Of a stretch of 33,482 nucleotides of DNA, positions 1 through 8,814 are shown one piece after another (position 1 is the stretch's first letter; each line of letters opens with the position of its first letter). This DNA comes from Providencia sp. Lineage in GTDB: Bacteria > Pseudomonadota > Gammaproteobacteria > Enterobacterales > Enterobacteriaceae. The translations under genes and the position numbers were made by a program. Where the stretch lies: positions 1 through 33,482 of the forward strand of contig NZ_DOEH01000029.1 in the NCBI RefSeq assembly GCF_003533305.1, written 5' to 3'. The notes below the pieces were generated by a model. That model did not search any database and was not told where the DNA came from. It was given only the letters and a program-made list of their open reading frames with translations.

Positions 1-1344
1 AACAGGCTCAGGTAGCTGATTGCCACCCGTATGCGGTCTAACATCTAAAGGTTGTGACGGCGGGTGCCCCGTATGAATTCGGCCTTCCCCCTCATGGATT
101 TGTGATTGAATGCCCACAAAATTACCATTTTTCGCATAACTGATAAAAACGTCTTCTCTGTCATCGGTAGTAAATTTGTACACATCTGCTGTACTACCCG
201 CATATCGTAAGCCTTCTGATGCTTGATAGACCGCCAATGAACGGACTTTTTGCGTCTCCGCTTCTGAAGCGAGTTCCATCATCCTTACAGGAACTTGGTC
301 TTGCCCACTCTCCGTTGAGGTATGATAGCCGACCACTTGACCATCTTCATCGATTCCCATACGTATTCGAGTGGTCGCGGTTTCATTAGCAAGTGCTTTT
401 TCTTTTAAGTCATCGTAAGTGAGCAAATCGCTAGGGTCACTCGATTCTGTACGCGTAAACATGCCCACATACCCCATACTCACAACGATACTCAATGCTG
501 ATAAGACTGAAGGGGTATTTGCAATGTGTGAATGGGATGCACTGGATGAAAAGTCATCGCTAAAATCATCATTCGAAGATTGCCACGTATTTTGACTCTG
601 TACAGCACCGCCGGATACCGCCATTTGCTGAAGGAACATTGTTGCTAATGAGATGAGTATAAAGGGATTCGCTTCAGCCGTCGAAATACCAAATAAAGAG
701 GCGATGGAGAACTCAGCAGGTTTAGCCTGCTCGGACGGTATGAGTTTGGGTTGAACTTGGTAAACGGCTGTAGAACCAAAGTAGTTACTGATTTCAGGAT
801 TTTCGCCCGCATCGGTATTACCTTCACCGCGTAACACAGATTTGGCAAATACAGGCTCTGCTATCCGCTTAATCGCAATCACACGGCGATGGTCATAAGG
901 AAACAACAAGGGATAACCGTTATCCCGTTGCTGGTAGTGGGCTGAACGGCTAATTTGCCCCGCCGTCATGCGATGGACAGTGATGGGCACATTGGGGTTA
1001 AAGGCCCCTGCTCGGTTATTTTCACTCAGGAGATAACCCTGTTCACGGCAAAAATCACTCAGTGCCTTATCTTTGCCTTGGATTGCTGCCGGAGGTAACA
1101 TCGCGGTGAGGGTATCCGCCAAAGGTTGCGGCTCAAGACTCAGAGTATAGGGGCGTGCGGTTAATCCTTCCGCTTTAATCAACCCCTGAGGGTCGCTGCT
1201 GCCTTGTAACGTGCGGCCTGTCCCTCGCTCCGCGAGTGTATACGGCACATTGGCTAAGGGTTGTCCCTTGTCATCCACCAATTGCAGCTCTAACCAAAAT
1301 CGGTAGTTTTCACAGATAATGCAAGATTCGATTTTCTGACTCAT
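1..1344 (-). CDS. Type VI secretion cargo effector, S-type-pyocin-like; C-terminus outside window
   Basis: This is an open frame of 448 codons that starts at ATG 1344 and runs off the window at base 1, so the C-terminal toxin is not visible. The start overlaps the stop of the DUF4123 gene (ATGA) and has GGAG five bases upstream. The first ~80 residues (motifs LQLVDDKGQPLANVPY and SLEPQPLAD) look like a small beta-sandwich of the kind found in secreted cargo proteins. A hydrophobic stretch follows near residues 230-250 (NPFILISLATMFLQQ), then a Ser/Asp-rich linker, then a second hydrophobic stretch (SVLSALSIVVSMGYVGMF). From ~300 on, TRIRMGIDEDGQVVGYHT and VPVRMM resemble the S-type pyocin/colicin domain, and twin HTG motifs (IHTGHPP, RPHTGG) usually precede the toxic domain. 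Its position after hcp-vgrG-DUF4123 makes export on VgrG very likely. The activity and the immunity gene cannot be told from this window. Confidence 0.5.
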   Translation of the reverse strand, partial: MSQKIESCIICENYRFWLELQLVDDKGQPLANVPYTLAERGTGRTLQGSSDPQGLIKAEGLTARPYTLSLEPQPLADTLTAMLPPAAIQGKDKALSDFCREQGYLLSENNRAGAFNPNVPITVHRMTAGQISRSAHYQQRDNGYPLLFPYDHRRVIAIKRIAEPVFAKSVLRGEGNTDAGENPEISNYFGSTAVYQVQPKLIPSEQAKPAEFSIASLFGISTAEANPFILISLATMFLQQMAVSGGAVQSQNTWQSSNDDFSDDFSSSASHSHIANTPSVLSALSIVVSMGYVGMFTRTESSDPSDLLTYDDLKEKALANETATTRIRMGIDEDGQVVGYHTSTESGQDQVPVRMMELASEAETQKVRSLAVYQASEGLRYAGSTADVYKFTTDDREDVFISYAKNGNFVGIQSQIHEGEGRIHTGHPPSQPLDVRPHTGGNQLPEPV

Positions 1345-2147
1345 GACGGCTCCGTTGTCGTGGTTAGCCAGCCTTGTTGCTGCGCATAGTCCGTAAACTG
1401 GGTAAGGGTGCGCGTGTTAATGTCGCCCGCTTGCGAGGGATGCACGTGTAACCAATCCACCAAACGTTGGTGAAGTTGACCTTCTGGCATGTCGAGGGTA
1501 ATGGCTGTCTCAGACTGATTTTCCCACAGCTCACACGCCATATTTTCCGCTAATAGCAGGATAAACTGCGCCGAGCTTTCCCACGCGGCTTGTAAGTGCT
1601 CACCCATCATGAACGGACGCCGTTGCAATTCAGATATCGGTAAGGGATTATGACGCGTGGGCGATTCAAAAAAAGCAGGGGCACTTGCCGTCTCTAACAT
1701 CACCTCATGGACAGGCGTCATCAGCACAGACCAATCCATTTCACGCATTTTAGGAATAAGGACATTCGCAATGCGCGTATCCATTAAGCGCAGCACCACG
1801 AGTTCGTCGTTAAGTGTCACCAATTGGCGGTTTTGCCAATGACGTAATTGGTATTGCCAATCCAGCGAGCTACGATACGCCCAGCCCCACGAGTTATCAC
1901 TGAAGCCTTTACGGTCAAGCAGTTGCCCTAATGGGGCATACGCACTCGGTTTTAACTTCACAAGCCACGGACTCTGACCGATTAAATGGGCCATCGCAGT
2001 GCCGTTGTAGAGAGGGAATGCCTGTTCAACCCAATCGTTGGCAAACAATAAATCGGTGGGGTTCGGTGTGGCTAACATGTTAAGCAGCAAATACACTGGG
2101 TCAGTATTCGGCTCGGTTAACCATTTTGTCCAATCCGTTGATTTCAT
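1341..2147 (-). CDS. DUF4123 T6SS effector chaperone/adaptor
   Basis: The protein has 268 residues and resembles DUF4123 (Tap/TEC) adaptors, which bind one effector and load it on the cognate VgrG without being secreted. Family-type segments are visible: YLLLNMLA and LLFAND near the N-terminus, SPWLVKL, then SWGWAYRSS, and the hallmark VVLRLMDTRIANVL, which corresponds to the family's 'fRfyDpRvl' block. The GTG one codon upstream is too close to the ribosome site; GGAGG lies six bases before ATG 2147, which I take as the start. The start overlaps the vgrG stop (TGATG), and the gene's own TGA overlaps the effector ATG, so all three are translationally coupled. DUF4123 genes usually sit directly before their cargo, which identifies the downstream gene as the effector. 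No membrane segment or signal peptide is seen. Confidence 0.5.
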   Translation of the reverse strand: MKSTDWTKWLTEPNTDPVYLLLNMLATPNPTDLLFANDWVEQAFPLYNGTAMAHLIGQSPWLVKLKPSAYAPLGQLLDRKGFSDNSWGWAYRSSLDWQYQLRHWQNRQLVTLNDELVVLRLMDTRIANVLIPKMREMDWSVLMTPVHEVMLETASAPAFFESPTRHNPLPISELQRRPFMMGEHLQAAWESSAQFILLLAENMACELWENQSETAITLDMPEGQLHQRLVDWLHVHPSQAGDINTRTLTQFTDYAQQQGWLTTTTEPS

Positions 2148-4279
2148 CACTGCCCTCCATTGGGTTTAATCACCCAACTACCCGTGGCCTGGGCTTGCAT
2201 CGCGCAATAGGGTTTAATCGGGTAAGGTGGTACTGCAAAAGGGTCAACCCCATCCGGCAATTGAATATTCACCGCTTGCCCTGAGCCTCCCGCACTGTCA
2301 CCAATGGCCACATTGCCTGACGTAAACACATTACCCGGCGTCACCCGCACAAAACTGCCGCCCACTTTAAGTGTAATTTCCGTCGCTGCATCAATCACCA
2401 CTTTGCCTTGACTGGTGATGTGGGTCTCTTGACCACTTTCACTCACCAGTGCACCACTGATGTGCTGATGATAACTGCCGAGCACTTGTTCAGAGAGGTC
2501 ACCTTCTGTCAGGGCCTTGTGCGTGCCTTTAACGTGAAGATGGTCATCTCCTTGAATATCGGTAAAACGGTGTTGGTCAATACGCTGTTTGACATCATGT
2601 TGGACATGGGTATGGCTATCATGTTGAATATGCACATTCATGTCGCGCTGAGCATGGATATAGACTTCCTCTTGCCCCGCTTGATCTTCAAAGCGCAATT
2701 CGTTAAACCCCTCACCTTTATGGGTACAGGTTTTAAAGGTGGTACGCGTTTTTTGTGCGGGTAAGTCTAGCGGTGGCGCATTGCGTCCATTGTACAAGCA
2801 CCCCGTGATGACGGGTCGGTCAATATCACCATTCAGGTAACTAATTAAAACCTGCTGCCCAACATGGGGAATGCTCATAAACCCATAGCCGTTACCACTC
2901 CAGCCGTGCGTCACGGGCACCCAGCAAGACGCACTGTGGTCAGATACGCCGCGCCTATCCCAATGGAAATAGACCGTCACTTCCCCTTTTTTATTGGTGT
3001 AGATTTCTTCCCCTTCCGGCCCCACGACTGTGGCGATTTCATCGCCATCCGCAAGAGGTTTATAGTGGTAAGGTGGACGCCATTCTTGCGTGCTGGGAAT
3101 AAAAGAGAGTTGGTTACTCAGTTGGGTGCCTTCACCGCCACTGTTATCCGCAAGGGGTTGCACGCCGTGGTGAGAGACACTAATCACCTGCCATGTCGTA
3201 TTCATGCGTGCACTCGGGTGATGAGATAAGGTAAAAATACGCCCCGGGGCTAATTCAATACAGTTCGTCGTTGCCGAGCCTACTTGCCGCTGGTTTTGTG
3301 ATTGTTCGTAGCGAAGTTGATTCAGTGGTTTACCTTCAGCATCTTCTTGAAAACGCCCATAGCTTTCAAAGACTTCGTGTTGTTGGTGAACATCACCGGT
3401 AACTTGGTGCCTCAAGGGGTAAGATGGTCTAAGTTGATTGTAATCTTTATCCACACGAATATCGCTACACAGCTGCTCGGCATAACGCCATGTGGTGGCA
3501 GTACTGTCGGTAATATCCGTCTCAAATTGCGGATTATAGGTAAGCGATATCCCCGCTTTCATGCCTAAATGGCGGTCACTGTAAAACAGTTGAGGACCCT
3601 CTTCGAACCAAAAATTAATCCCTTCTTCTGCCGCAAGTCGGCACCAAAATGCATACATCGTTTCGCGTTTTTGTGTGAGATATCGACGCTCTAGGTGCTC
3701 CTCGGCATGGTAGAAGCCGTTGTCATGTTTAACACGGGCTTCATCCAACAACGTTTTCAGTACCTGAGGCACCGTCATATTTTGAAAAATACGGCTGTCT
3801 TGCTTGAGTGTCATTACCCACATTTCAGGGCGTATCACAAAGTGATACCAGGTTTTTACCCCATCCGTATTCCCTTGCTCTGCACCTGCTAAGATACCTT
3901 GTACCGTGCGAAGAATTTTTCCATCTCGCTTTACTGTCAACGAAGAAGCAGCCCCCAATAACGTTTGAAAATCAATCTCGGGTAACGGGCTGACCGCCTG
4001 AATCGACAATGAAAAGAGTTGGGAAAGCCCTTCTTGCAAATCAAACTGGGTCACCTGAAAGGTGTTTTCAGGCAGCCCGCCGATAGTGCAAGTGAAGACT
4101 AACCCAGTCCCCGTTTCACCATTGGCTATCTGGTCTAACAGCTTGCCATGCGCTTCTTGCAGGGCTCGGTCTTGTGCATAGGTTCTGCCAACGCCCCCCG
4201 TGTATCCCCCGCCATGAATGAGCGCGTTATTTTCAGGGTTGCCAAGTCTTCTATTTTTGTTAGGATCTATCAAAGACAT
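2147..4279 (-). CDS. vgrG: VgrG, type VI secretion spike protein
   Basis: The protein has 710 residues from ATG 4279. An in-frame GTG at 4315 would add 12 residues but lies in the U-rich tail of a terminator, so I reject it. VgrG trimers cap the Hcp tube and carry the effector. After an unusual ~55-residue N-terminal segment rich in Gly and Asn, the gp27-like part begins (VFTCTIGGLPENTFQV, then FSLSIQAVSPLPEIDF). The OB-fold/needle part follows (DGDEIATVVGPEGEEIYT, VHFHWDRRG-like, WSGNGYGFMSIPHVGQQV, RPVITGCLYNGRNAPP). Next is GFNELRFEDQAGQEEVYIHAQRDMNV and a His/Gln/Asp-rich beta-helix repeat region. The ~45-residue C-terminal tail after GNVAIGDS is rich in Pro and ends KPNGGQ; it is probably the cargo or adaptor docking piece. 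No enzymatic C-terminal domain is seen. The stop overlaps the next gene. Confidence 0.5.
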   Translation of the reverse strand: MSLIDPNKNRRLGNPENNALIHGGGYTGGVGRTYAQDRALQEAHGKLLDQIANGETGTGLVFTCTIGGLPENTFQVTQFDLQEGLSQLFSLSIQAVSPLPEIDFQTLLGAASSLTVKRDGKILRTVQGILAGAEQGNTDGVKTWYHFVIRPEMWVMTLKQDSRIFQNMTVPQVLKTLLDEARVKHDNGFYHAEEHLERRYLTQKRETMYAFWCRLAAEEGINFWFEEGPQLFYSDRHLGMKAGISLTYNPQFETDITDSTATTWRYAEQLCSDIRVDKDYNQLRPSYPLRHQVTGDVHQQHEVFESYGRFQEDAEGKPLNQLRYEQSQNQRQVGSATTNCIELAPGRIFTLSHHPSARMNTTWQVISVSHHGVQPLADNSGGEGTQLSNQLSFIPSTQEWRPPYHYKPLADGDEIATVVGPEGEEIYTNKKGEVTVYFHWDRRGVSDHSASCWVPVTHGWSGNGYGFMSIPHVGQQVLISYLNGDIDRPVITGCLYNGRNAPPLDLPAQKTRTTFKTCTHKGEGFNELRFEDQAGQEEVYIHAQRDMNVHIQHDSHTHVQHDVKQRIDQHRFTDIQGDDHLHVKGTHKALTEGDLSEQVLGSYHQHISGALVSESGQETHITSQGKVVIDAATEITLKVGGSFVRVTPGNVFTSGNVAIGDSAGGSGQAVNIQLPDGVDPFAVPPYPIKPYCAMQAQATGSWVIKPNGGQ

Positions 4280-4303
4280 GTGAATTTTCTCTACGGGAAA
4301 AAA

Positions 4304-4336
4304 GACTAAAAACACAAACGAGCCCCGAAAGGCTCG
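4304..4336 (-). terminator. Intrinsic terminator between hcp and vgrG
   Basis: Read on the minus strand, the stem CGAGCC/GGCTCG (4319-4336) encloses TTTCGG, which can fold as a UUCG tetraloop closed by U-G. A U-rich run with two T-blocks follows, extending to about 4304. It lies 12 bases after the hcp stop. Because no promoter is obvious before vgrG, it probably acts as a partial terminator that keeps Hcp, needed in many copies, above VgrG. Confidence 0.5.
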
Positions 4337-4348
4337 CTAGAGTATGGC

Positions 4349-4867
4349 TTACGCTTCGAGTGGCGCACGCCAGTCATCGGCACCGGATGTGCCAGCAACG
4401 GTGTGCTCCCAGTCTACTTTACGGTAAGACAGGGACACTTCAATCAGTTGGGTAAAATCAGACTTTGCAGGGTCTTGGCAATGTGGCATTTGGCAATCGA
4501 TGTTAACGATAGTCGCATCCGTTAGTGTGGTGGTGAAGAAATGCTCTTGTTTACCTTCTACCGAGGTACGGTACCATTTCAATTCTACTTTTGGCAGCAT
4601 TTCGCCAGATGCTAACGCGTTATACAGTAATGGCACGGATTTATTCAACGCGACAGTAAAGCGGAAAGGTTTATGTGCACGTTGGCCTGAAGGTTGACCG
4701 GATTGCGGGTCTGTCGGGACGGTGACCACGTGAGAGAACTCTTGCACCAGCATTTGGTCTTCATGACCTTGTACAAAAATATTCCCCACCGATTCTGCTG
4801 TAAATGCACCCGCAGTGATGTTGCCTTGGGTTTTTCCTTCAATGGAAATATAACATGGAGTTGGCAT
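4349..4867 (-). CDS. hcp: Hcp, type VI secretion tube protein
   Basis: The protein has 172 residues, the usual Hcp length, and starts MPTPCYISIEGKTQG, the standard family N-terminus. Hcp hexamers stack into the inner tube that is ejected with VgrG. Typical family blocks are QEFSHVVTVPTD, RAHKPFRFTVALNKSVPLLYNAL and LPKVELKWYRTS, with LIEVSLSYRKVDWEHT at the end. The reading frame is open for nine more codons upstream, to 4894, but AAGGA lies about seven bases before ATG 4867, and homologues begin there. No structural T6SS genes (sheath, baseplate, ClpV) are present, so this is a satellite hcp-vgrG-effector cassette that depends on a main cluster elsewhere. Confidence 0.5.
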   Translation of the reverse strand: MPTPCYISIEGKTQGNITAGAFTAESVGNIFVQGHEDQMLVQEFSHVVTVPTDPQSGQPSGQRAHKPFRFTVALNKSVPLLYNALASGEMLPKVELKWYRTSVEGKQEHFFTTTLTDATIVNIDCQMPHCQDPAKSDFTQLIEVSLSYRKVDWEHTVAGTSGADDWRAPLEA

Positions 4868-5490
4868 AGCGATATCCTTTATCAAAAATGACAAGTTGAG
4901 TTAGGTAGATATAATTACCTATTAATTTAAGTCATCTCAGCCAGTGCGCACGGTAAGATTGGCATAAAGGATAATAAAAGCTTATGAGTGGGTTGTAAAT
5001 CTATCGACCTTGCCGCATCTCCCTAGGATAAGTGACTTAGCGTAAACCGGTTGAAACACCGCCATATAACTCTAAAAAAAGCACTAAAACCGAGTAATAT
5101 CAGAACAATCATCGAGCAAAGAACGAGCGAAACTGCAATAAGCCCAGTAAGTTCTAATGTACATGAAAATAAACTATGTAACGAAGTATTACAAACTTAA
5201 AAACACCTTCTAATCATTTGATTTATATCAATATAACACCAATTAATAATAAAAAACCTTAATATCATGATTATCAAAGCAATATAGCTCGATATATTAA
5301 ATATAAAAATTAAAATATTTTAGAATTTAATATCGAAATCAGAAAAAAATCAAATTAGTATGTAAGTTTAACCGTTTTTAACGACGTTGAGTTCACGGTA
5401 TTATTCAAAAAACAGGCAAGCTAAAATAAGGGATATTTAATCGATAGTACAACAAGGGAAATCAATGCCAAATCAAAAAGTCGTTTTTAC
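4868..5490. other. AT-rich spacer between hcp and integrase remnant
   Basis: About 620 bases hold no convincing gene on either strand. The hcp promoter must lie in the part near 4868-5050; I cannot fix a -10/-35. A small inverted repeat TAGGTA (4902-4907)/TACCTA (4916-4921) sits in the hcp leader. The 5210-5360 stretch is almost entirely A/T and is a plausible H-NS-type silencing region. I looked for the missing catalytic part of the neighbouring integrase here and did not find it. Confidence 0.5.
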
Positions 5491-6015
5491 TTAGGTGATG
5501 TTAACTTCATGTGCCATTCGTTCACCTAAGACACGAATAACATCAGCTTCAAGCATACGACGGACTTCTATTTGCCCTTTTTTCTTTCTTGCTCCTGCAA
5601 TGATTTTACCGTCTTTACCTTTACGATCTTCAATACGTTCAATTAAGTAAAGCTCAATAAGATCTTTAACTGTCAATTTCGTTTCTAGTGGTTCTAACTG
5701 AACTTGCTTTTGGTGCTGTTTTTCTTCTTTTAGCTCTGTAGCGGGACATCGTCCTAATTGGCGTAATTGTTTTAATTCTTGTAGCTTAACTCTCGCTTCA
5801 CTCAACGATATTTGAGGAAAATTACCGATTTTTATCTGTACAAGTTTATGTGTAACTGGGCTACTATATCGATAAATAAATGTCTTAATACCAGTCGCAC
5901 CACAAGATACTCGTAAACCTGTGTTTTCGCCTGTATCAGTCCTAACATTACAGTTAGGTTTCATCGCTTCAATGGCTTTTGCGGATAAGGGCTTAGCTTG
6001 TGTTTTTTGGCTCAT
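5491..6015 (-). pseudogene. Truncated tyrosine integrase, DUF4102 N-terminal arm-binding half
   Basis: The 174 residues match the first part of P4-like phage/island integrases: KPLSAKAIEAMKPN and GLRVSCGATGIKTFIYRY (DUF4102 arm-DNA-binding fold), then KIGNFPQISLSEARVKL, then the beginning of the core-binding domain (LTVKDLIELYLIERI and a basic GARKKKGQIEVRRMLE). The family is ~400 residues long; this frame stops right after ERMAHEVNIT, so the catalytic domain with its Arg, His and Tyr is missing. The following DNA in the other two frames does not restore it, which means a deletion rather than a single frameshift. Its start has AAGG eight bases upstream. It is probably the relic of the element that brought DNA, possibly the T6SS cassette, to the mutS flank. 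It should not recombine by itself, but it could still bind DNA. Confidence 0.5.
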
Positions 6016-6066
6016 AGGTATTACCTTGTTTAGCGCTGACTATAAGATAATTAACGATTTTTAGTA

Positions 6067-6144
6067 AAAAGTGTAGGTTGCTAGTTTTGTTATGCTCATT
6101 ATACCATGTCACCATCAACAACCTACACTTCAACCTACACTTTT
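6067..6144. repeat. Three 12-bp repeats upstream of the integrase, probable arm-type sites
   Basis: AAGTGTAGGTTG at 6069-6080 is repeated in inverse orientation twice in tandem, at 6119-6130 and 6131-6142. With flanking bases the outer pair is a perfect 14-bp inverted repeat (6067-6080 against 6131-6144). It lies 50-130 bases upstream of the integrase start. Integrase N-terminal domains bind such short repeats in attP arms and in their own promoters, so I infer leftover arm sites. It also lies in the 5' region of mutS. Confidence 0.5.
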
Positions 6145-6245
6145 ATATGAGATTCTGTGATATTTCATAAGACATCATGTTATTACATGAGACAACAAAT
6201 AAACACAGAAGCAAACAAATTCAATAAGTTAAGATAGATAACCTT

Positions 6246-8813
6246 ATGACAGACAACCGGAATTTAGAATCACACACCCCAATGATGCAGCAGTATTTAA
6301 AACTAAAAGCACAACATTCAGACATACTACTGTTTTATCGTATGGGTGATTTTTACGAATTATTTTTTGATGATGCCAAAAAAGCATCACAGCTACTTGA
6401 TATTACGCTAACTAAACGAGGTCAATCAGCAGGCCAGCCCATTCCGATGGCGGGGATCCCCTACCATGCAGCTGAAAATTATCTGGCCAAATTAGTCCAA
6501 CAAGGTGAGTCCGTTGCTATCTGTGAACAAATTGGAGATCCTGCCACCAGCAAAGGTCCCGTTGAACGCCAAGTTGTACGTATTGTCACTCCCGGCACCA
6601 TTACAGATGAAGCTTTATTAAATGAAAGACAAGACAACTTATTAGCAGCGATTTGGCAAGACGCTCAAGGCTATGGATTTGCCACTTTAGACATTACCTC
6701 AGGCCGTTTCATTATTAGCGAAATTGCCGATGAAGAAGCATTGCAAGCACAGTTGCAGCGTACCCGCCCCGCTGAACTTCTCTATCCAGAAGACTTTGCG
6801 AGTATGCCATTAATAGAGCGCGGCAAAGGGTTGAGACGTCGACCATTATGGGAATATGAGCTCGATACGGCTAAACAACAGCTTGGCTTACAATTTGGCA
6901 CCAAAGACTTAATTGGTTTTGGTGTAGAAAATGCAAATAGAGCCCTTAGAGCAGCGGGTTGTCTATTGCAATACGTCAAAGATACCCAGCGAACTTCACT
7001 GCCCCATATTCGCAGCATTATCATGGAAAAACAAAATGATAATGTCATTCTAGATGCGACCACGCGCCGTAATTTAGAATTAACCCAAAATTTGGCTGGA
7101 GGAACAGAAAATACCCTCGCGTCAATATTAGACATGTGCGTAACCCCAATGGGTAGCCGCATGTTAAAGCGCTGGATCCATACACCGCTGCGTAATACTC
7201 AAATACTCAATAACCGCCAACAAGCTATCGGTGCCTTACAAGAACAGGGTTCTGAATTACAACCTTTCTTGCGCCAGATTGGCGACCTAGAGCGCGTTCT
7301 TGCACGTCTTGCACTACGTTCCGCTCGTCCTCGTGACCTAACTCGTATGCGTCATGCTTTTCAGCAATATCACGATATCCATCAAATTTTAGGCCAATCG
7401 AACAGCACCTACTTACAAGAATTACAAAGCCGCATTAGTCAATTTGATGAACTACAAGCATTACTTGAAAACGCAATTATTGATGCGCCACCGGTATTAA
7501 TTCGAGACGGCGGTGTCATTGCTCCGGGCTACAACAGTGAATTAGATGAGTGGCGTGCATTGGCTGATGGTGCTACCGATTATCTTGATAAGCTGGAAAT
7601 TCGTGAAAGAGAAAATTTAGGGATAGACACTTTAAAAGTCGGCTATAACGCCATACATGGCTACTATATTCAAGTCAGCCGAGGACAAAGTCACTTAACG
7701 CCAATTCACTATGTACGTCGTCAAACATTAAAAAATGCTGAACGCTATATTATTCCTGAATTAAAAGAACATGAAGATAAGGTATTGACCTCAAAAGGAA
7801 AAGCATTAGCCATTGAAAAAGCGCTTTATGATGCCCTGTTTGATATGCTGCTACCACATTTAGCCGCACTACAAACCAGTGCCGAAGCACTTGCTGAACT
7901 TGACGTGCTCGTTAATCTTGCCGAAAGAGCTGAAACGCTCGGTTACGCCTGCCCACAACTCACCGACAAGCCCGGTATTCAAATCACCGAAGGCCGTCAT
8001 CCAGTGGTTGAACAAGTCCTTAGTGAACCGTTTATTTCTAATCCATTATCTTTATCGCCGCAACGCCGCCTTTTGATCATTACGGGGCCAAATATGGGCG
8101 GTAAAAGTACTTATATGCGTCAAACTGCATTGATTGCGCTATTGGCTTACATTGGTAGTTTTGTACCAGCAAGCAAAGCTATTATTGGCCCTATTGACCG
8201 CATATTTACCCGCGTAGGCGCATCAGACGATCTTGCCTCTGGGCGCTCAACGTTTATGGTCGAGATGACAGAAACCGCAAATATTTTACACAATGCCACT
8301 GAGCATAGTTTGGTATTGATGGATGAAATTGGTCGAGGAACATCAACTTATGATGGCCTATCGCTTGCTTGGGCTTGTGCTGAAAATTTAGTTAATCGTA
8401 TCAAAGCGATGACTTTATTTGCTACTCACTATTTTGAATTAACCACCTTACCAGAAAAATTGGAAGGCGCTGTCAATATTCACCTCGATGCGATTGAGCA
8501 CGGTGATACTATTGCTTTTATGCATAATGTCCAAGAAGGCGCAGCAAGTAAAAGTTACGGTTTAGCCGTAGCTTCGCTTGCAGGTGTACCAAAAGAAGTC
8601 ATAAAACGCGCAAAACAAAAACTCAAAGAACTCGAAATTATTTCTAGTAGTGCGAATACAAGCCATGTTGATAGCGCACAATTAAGTTTCTTAACCACCA
8701 AAGAAGAAGAGCCGTCTCCGGTAATCACCACTTTAGATGAAATTGATCCCGACAAGCTAACACCGCGCCAAGCGCTTGATTGGCTCTATCGTTTAAAGGA
8801 AATGAATAAGTAA
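6246..8813 (+). CDS. mutS: DNA mismatch repair protein MutS
   Basis: The protein has 855 residues (853 in E. coli). It recognises mismatches and small loops and recruits MutL. The mismatch-reading wedge [12 protein letters not shown] carries Phe36 and Glu38 at the canonical positions. After connector and lever domains, the clamp region contains [19 protein letters not shown], and the ABC-type ATPase has Walker [10 protein letters not shown] starting at Gly614, the signature [13 protein letters not shown], Walker [14 protein letters not shown] and the ATHYFELT His switch. The C-terminal [15 protein letters not shown] is the small tetramerisation helix. ATG 6246 has no good Shine-Dalgarno, but the homologous N-terminus supports it. 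In E. coli, mutS and rpoS are separated by several kilobases of variable genes; here only miaE lies between them. Confidence 0.5.
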   Translation: MTDNRNLESHTPMMQQYLKLKAQHSDILLFYRMGDFYELFFDDAKKASQLLDITLTKRGQSAGQPIPMAGIPYHAAENYLAKLVQQGESVAICEQIGDPATSKGPVERQVVRIVTPGTITDEALLNERQDNLLAAIWQDAQGYGFATLDITSGRFIISEIADEEALQAQLQRTRPAELLYPEDFASMPLIERGKGLRRRPLWEYELDTAKQQLGLQFGTKDLIGFGVENANRALRAAGCLLQYVKDTQRTSLPHIRSIIMEKQNDNVILDATTRRNLELTQNLAGGTENTLASILDMCVTPMGSRMLKRWIHTPLRNTQILNNRQQAIGALQEQGSELQPFLRQIGDLERVLARLALRSARPRDLTRMRHAFQQYHDIHQILGQSNSTYLQELQSRISQFDELQALLENAIIDAPPVLIRDGGVIAPGYNSELDEWRALADGATDYLDKLEIRERENLGIDTLKVGYNAIHGYYIQVSRGQSHLTPIHYVRRQTLKNAERYIIPELKEHEDKVLTSKGKALAIEKALYDALFDMLLPHLAALQTSAEALAELDVLVNLAERAETLGYACPQLTDKPGIQITEGRHPVVEQVLSEPFISNPLSLSPQRRLLIITGPNMGGKSTYMRQTALIALLAYIGSFVPASKAIIGPIDRIFTRVGASDDLASGRSTFMVEMTETANILHNATEHSLVLMDEIGRGTSTYDGLSLAWACAENLVNRIKAMTLFATHYFELTTLPEKLEGAVNIHLDAIEHGDTIAFMHNVQEGAASKSYGLAVASLAGVPKEVIKRAKQKLKELEIISSSANTSHVDSAQLSFLTTKEEEPSPVITTLDEIDPDKLTPRQALDWLYRLKEMNK

Positions 8814-8814
8814 T

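Noticed and set aside
2408..3568. Several plus-strand frames opposite vgrG
   Set aside because: They overlap strongly conserved VgrG motifs and have no start signals or recognisable content.
6016..6245. tRNA gene as attachment site of the integrase
   Set aside because: No cloverleaf could be found in the spacer; only the 12-bp repeats stand out.
6782..7162. Minus-strand open frame inside mutS
   Set aside because: Antisense shadow of a conserved gene, without start signals.
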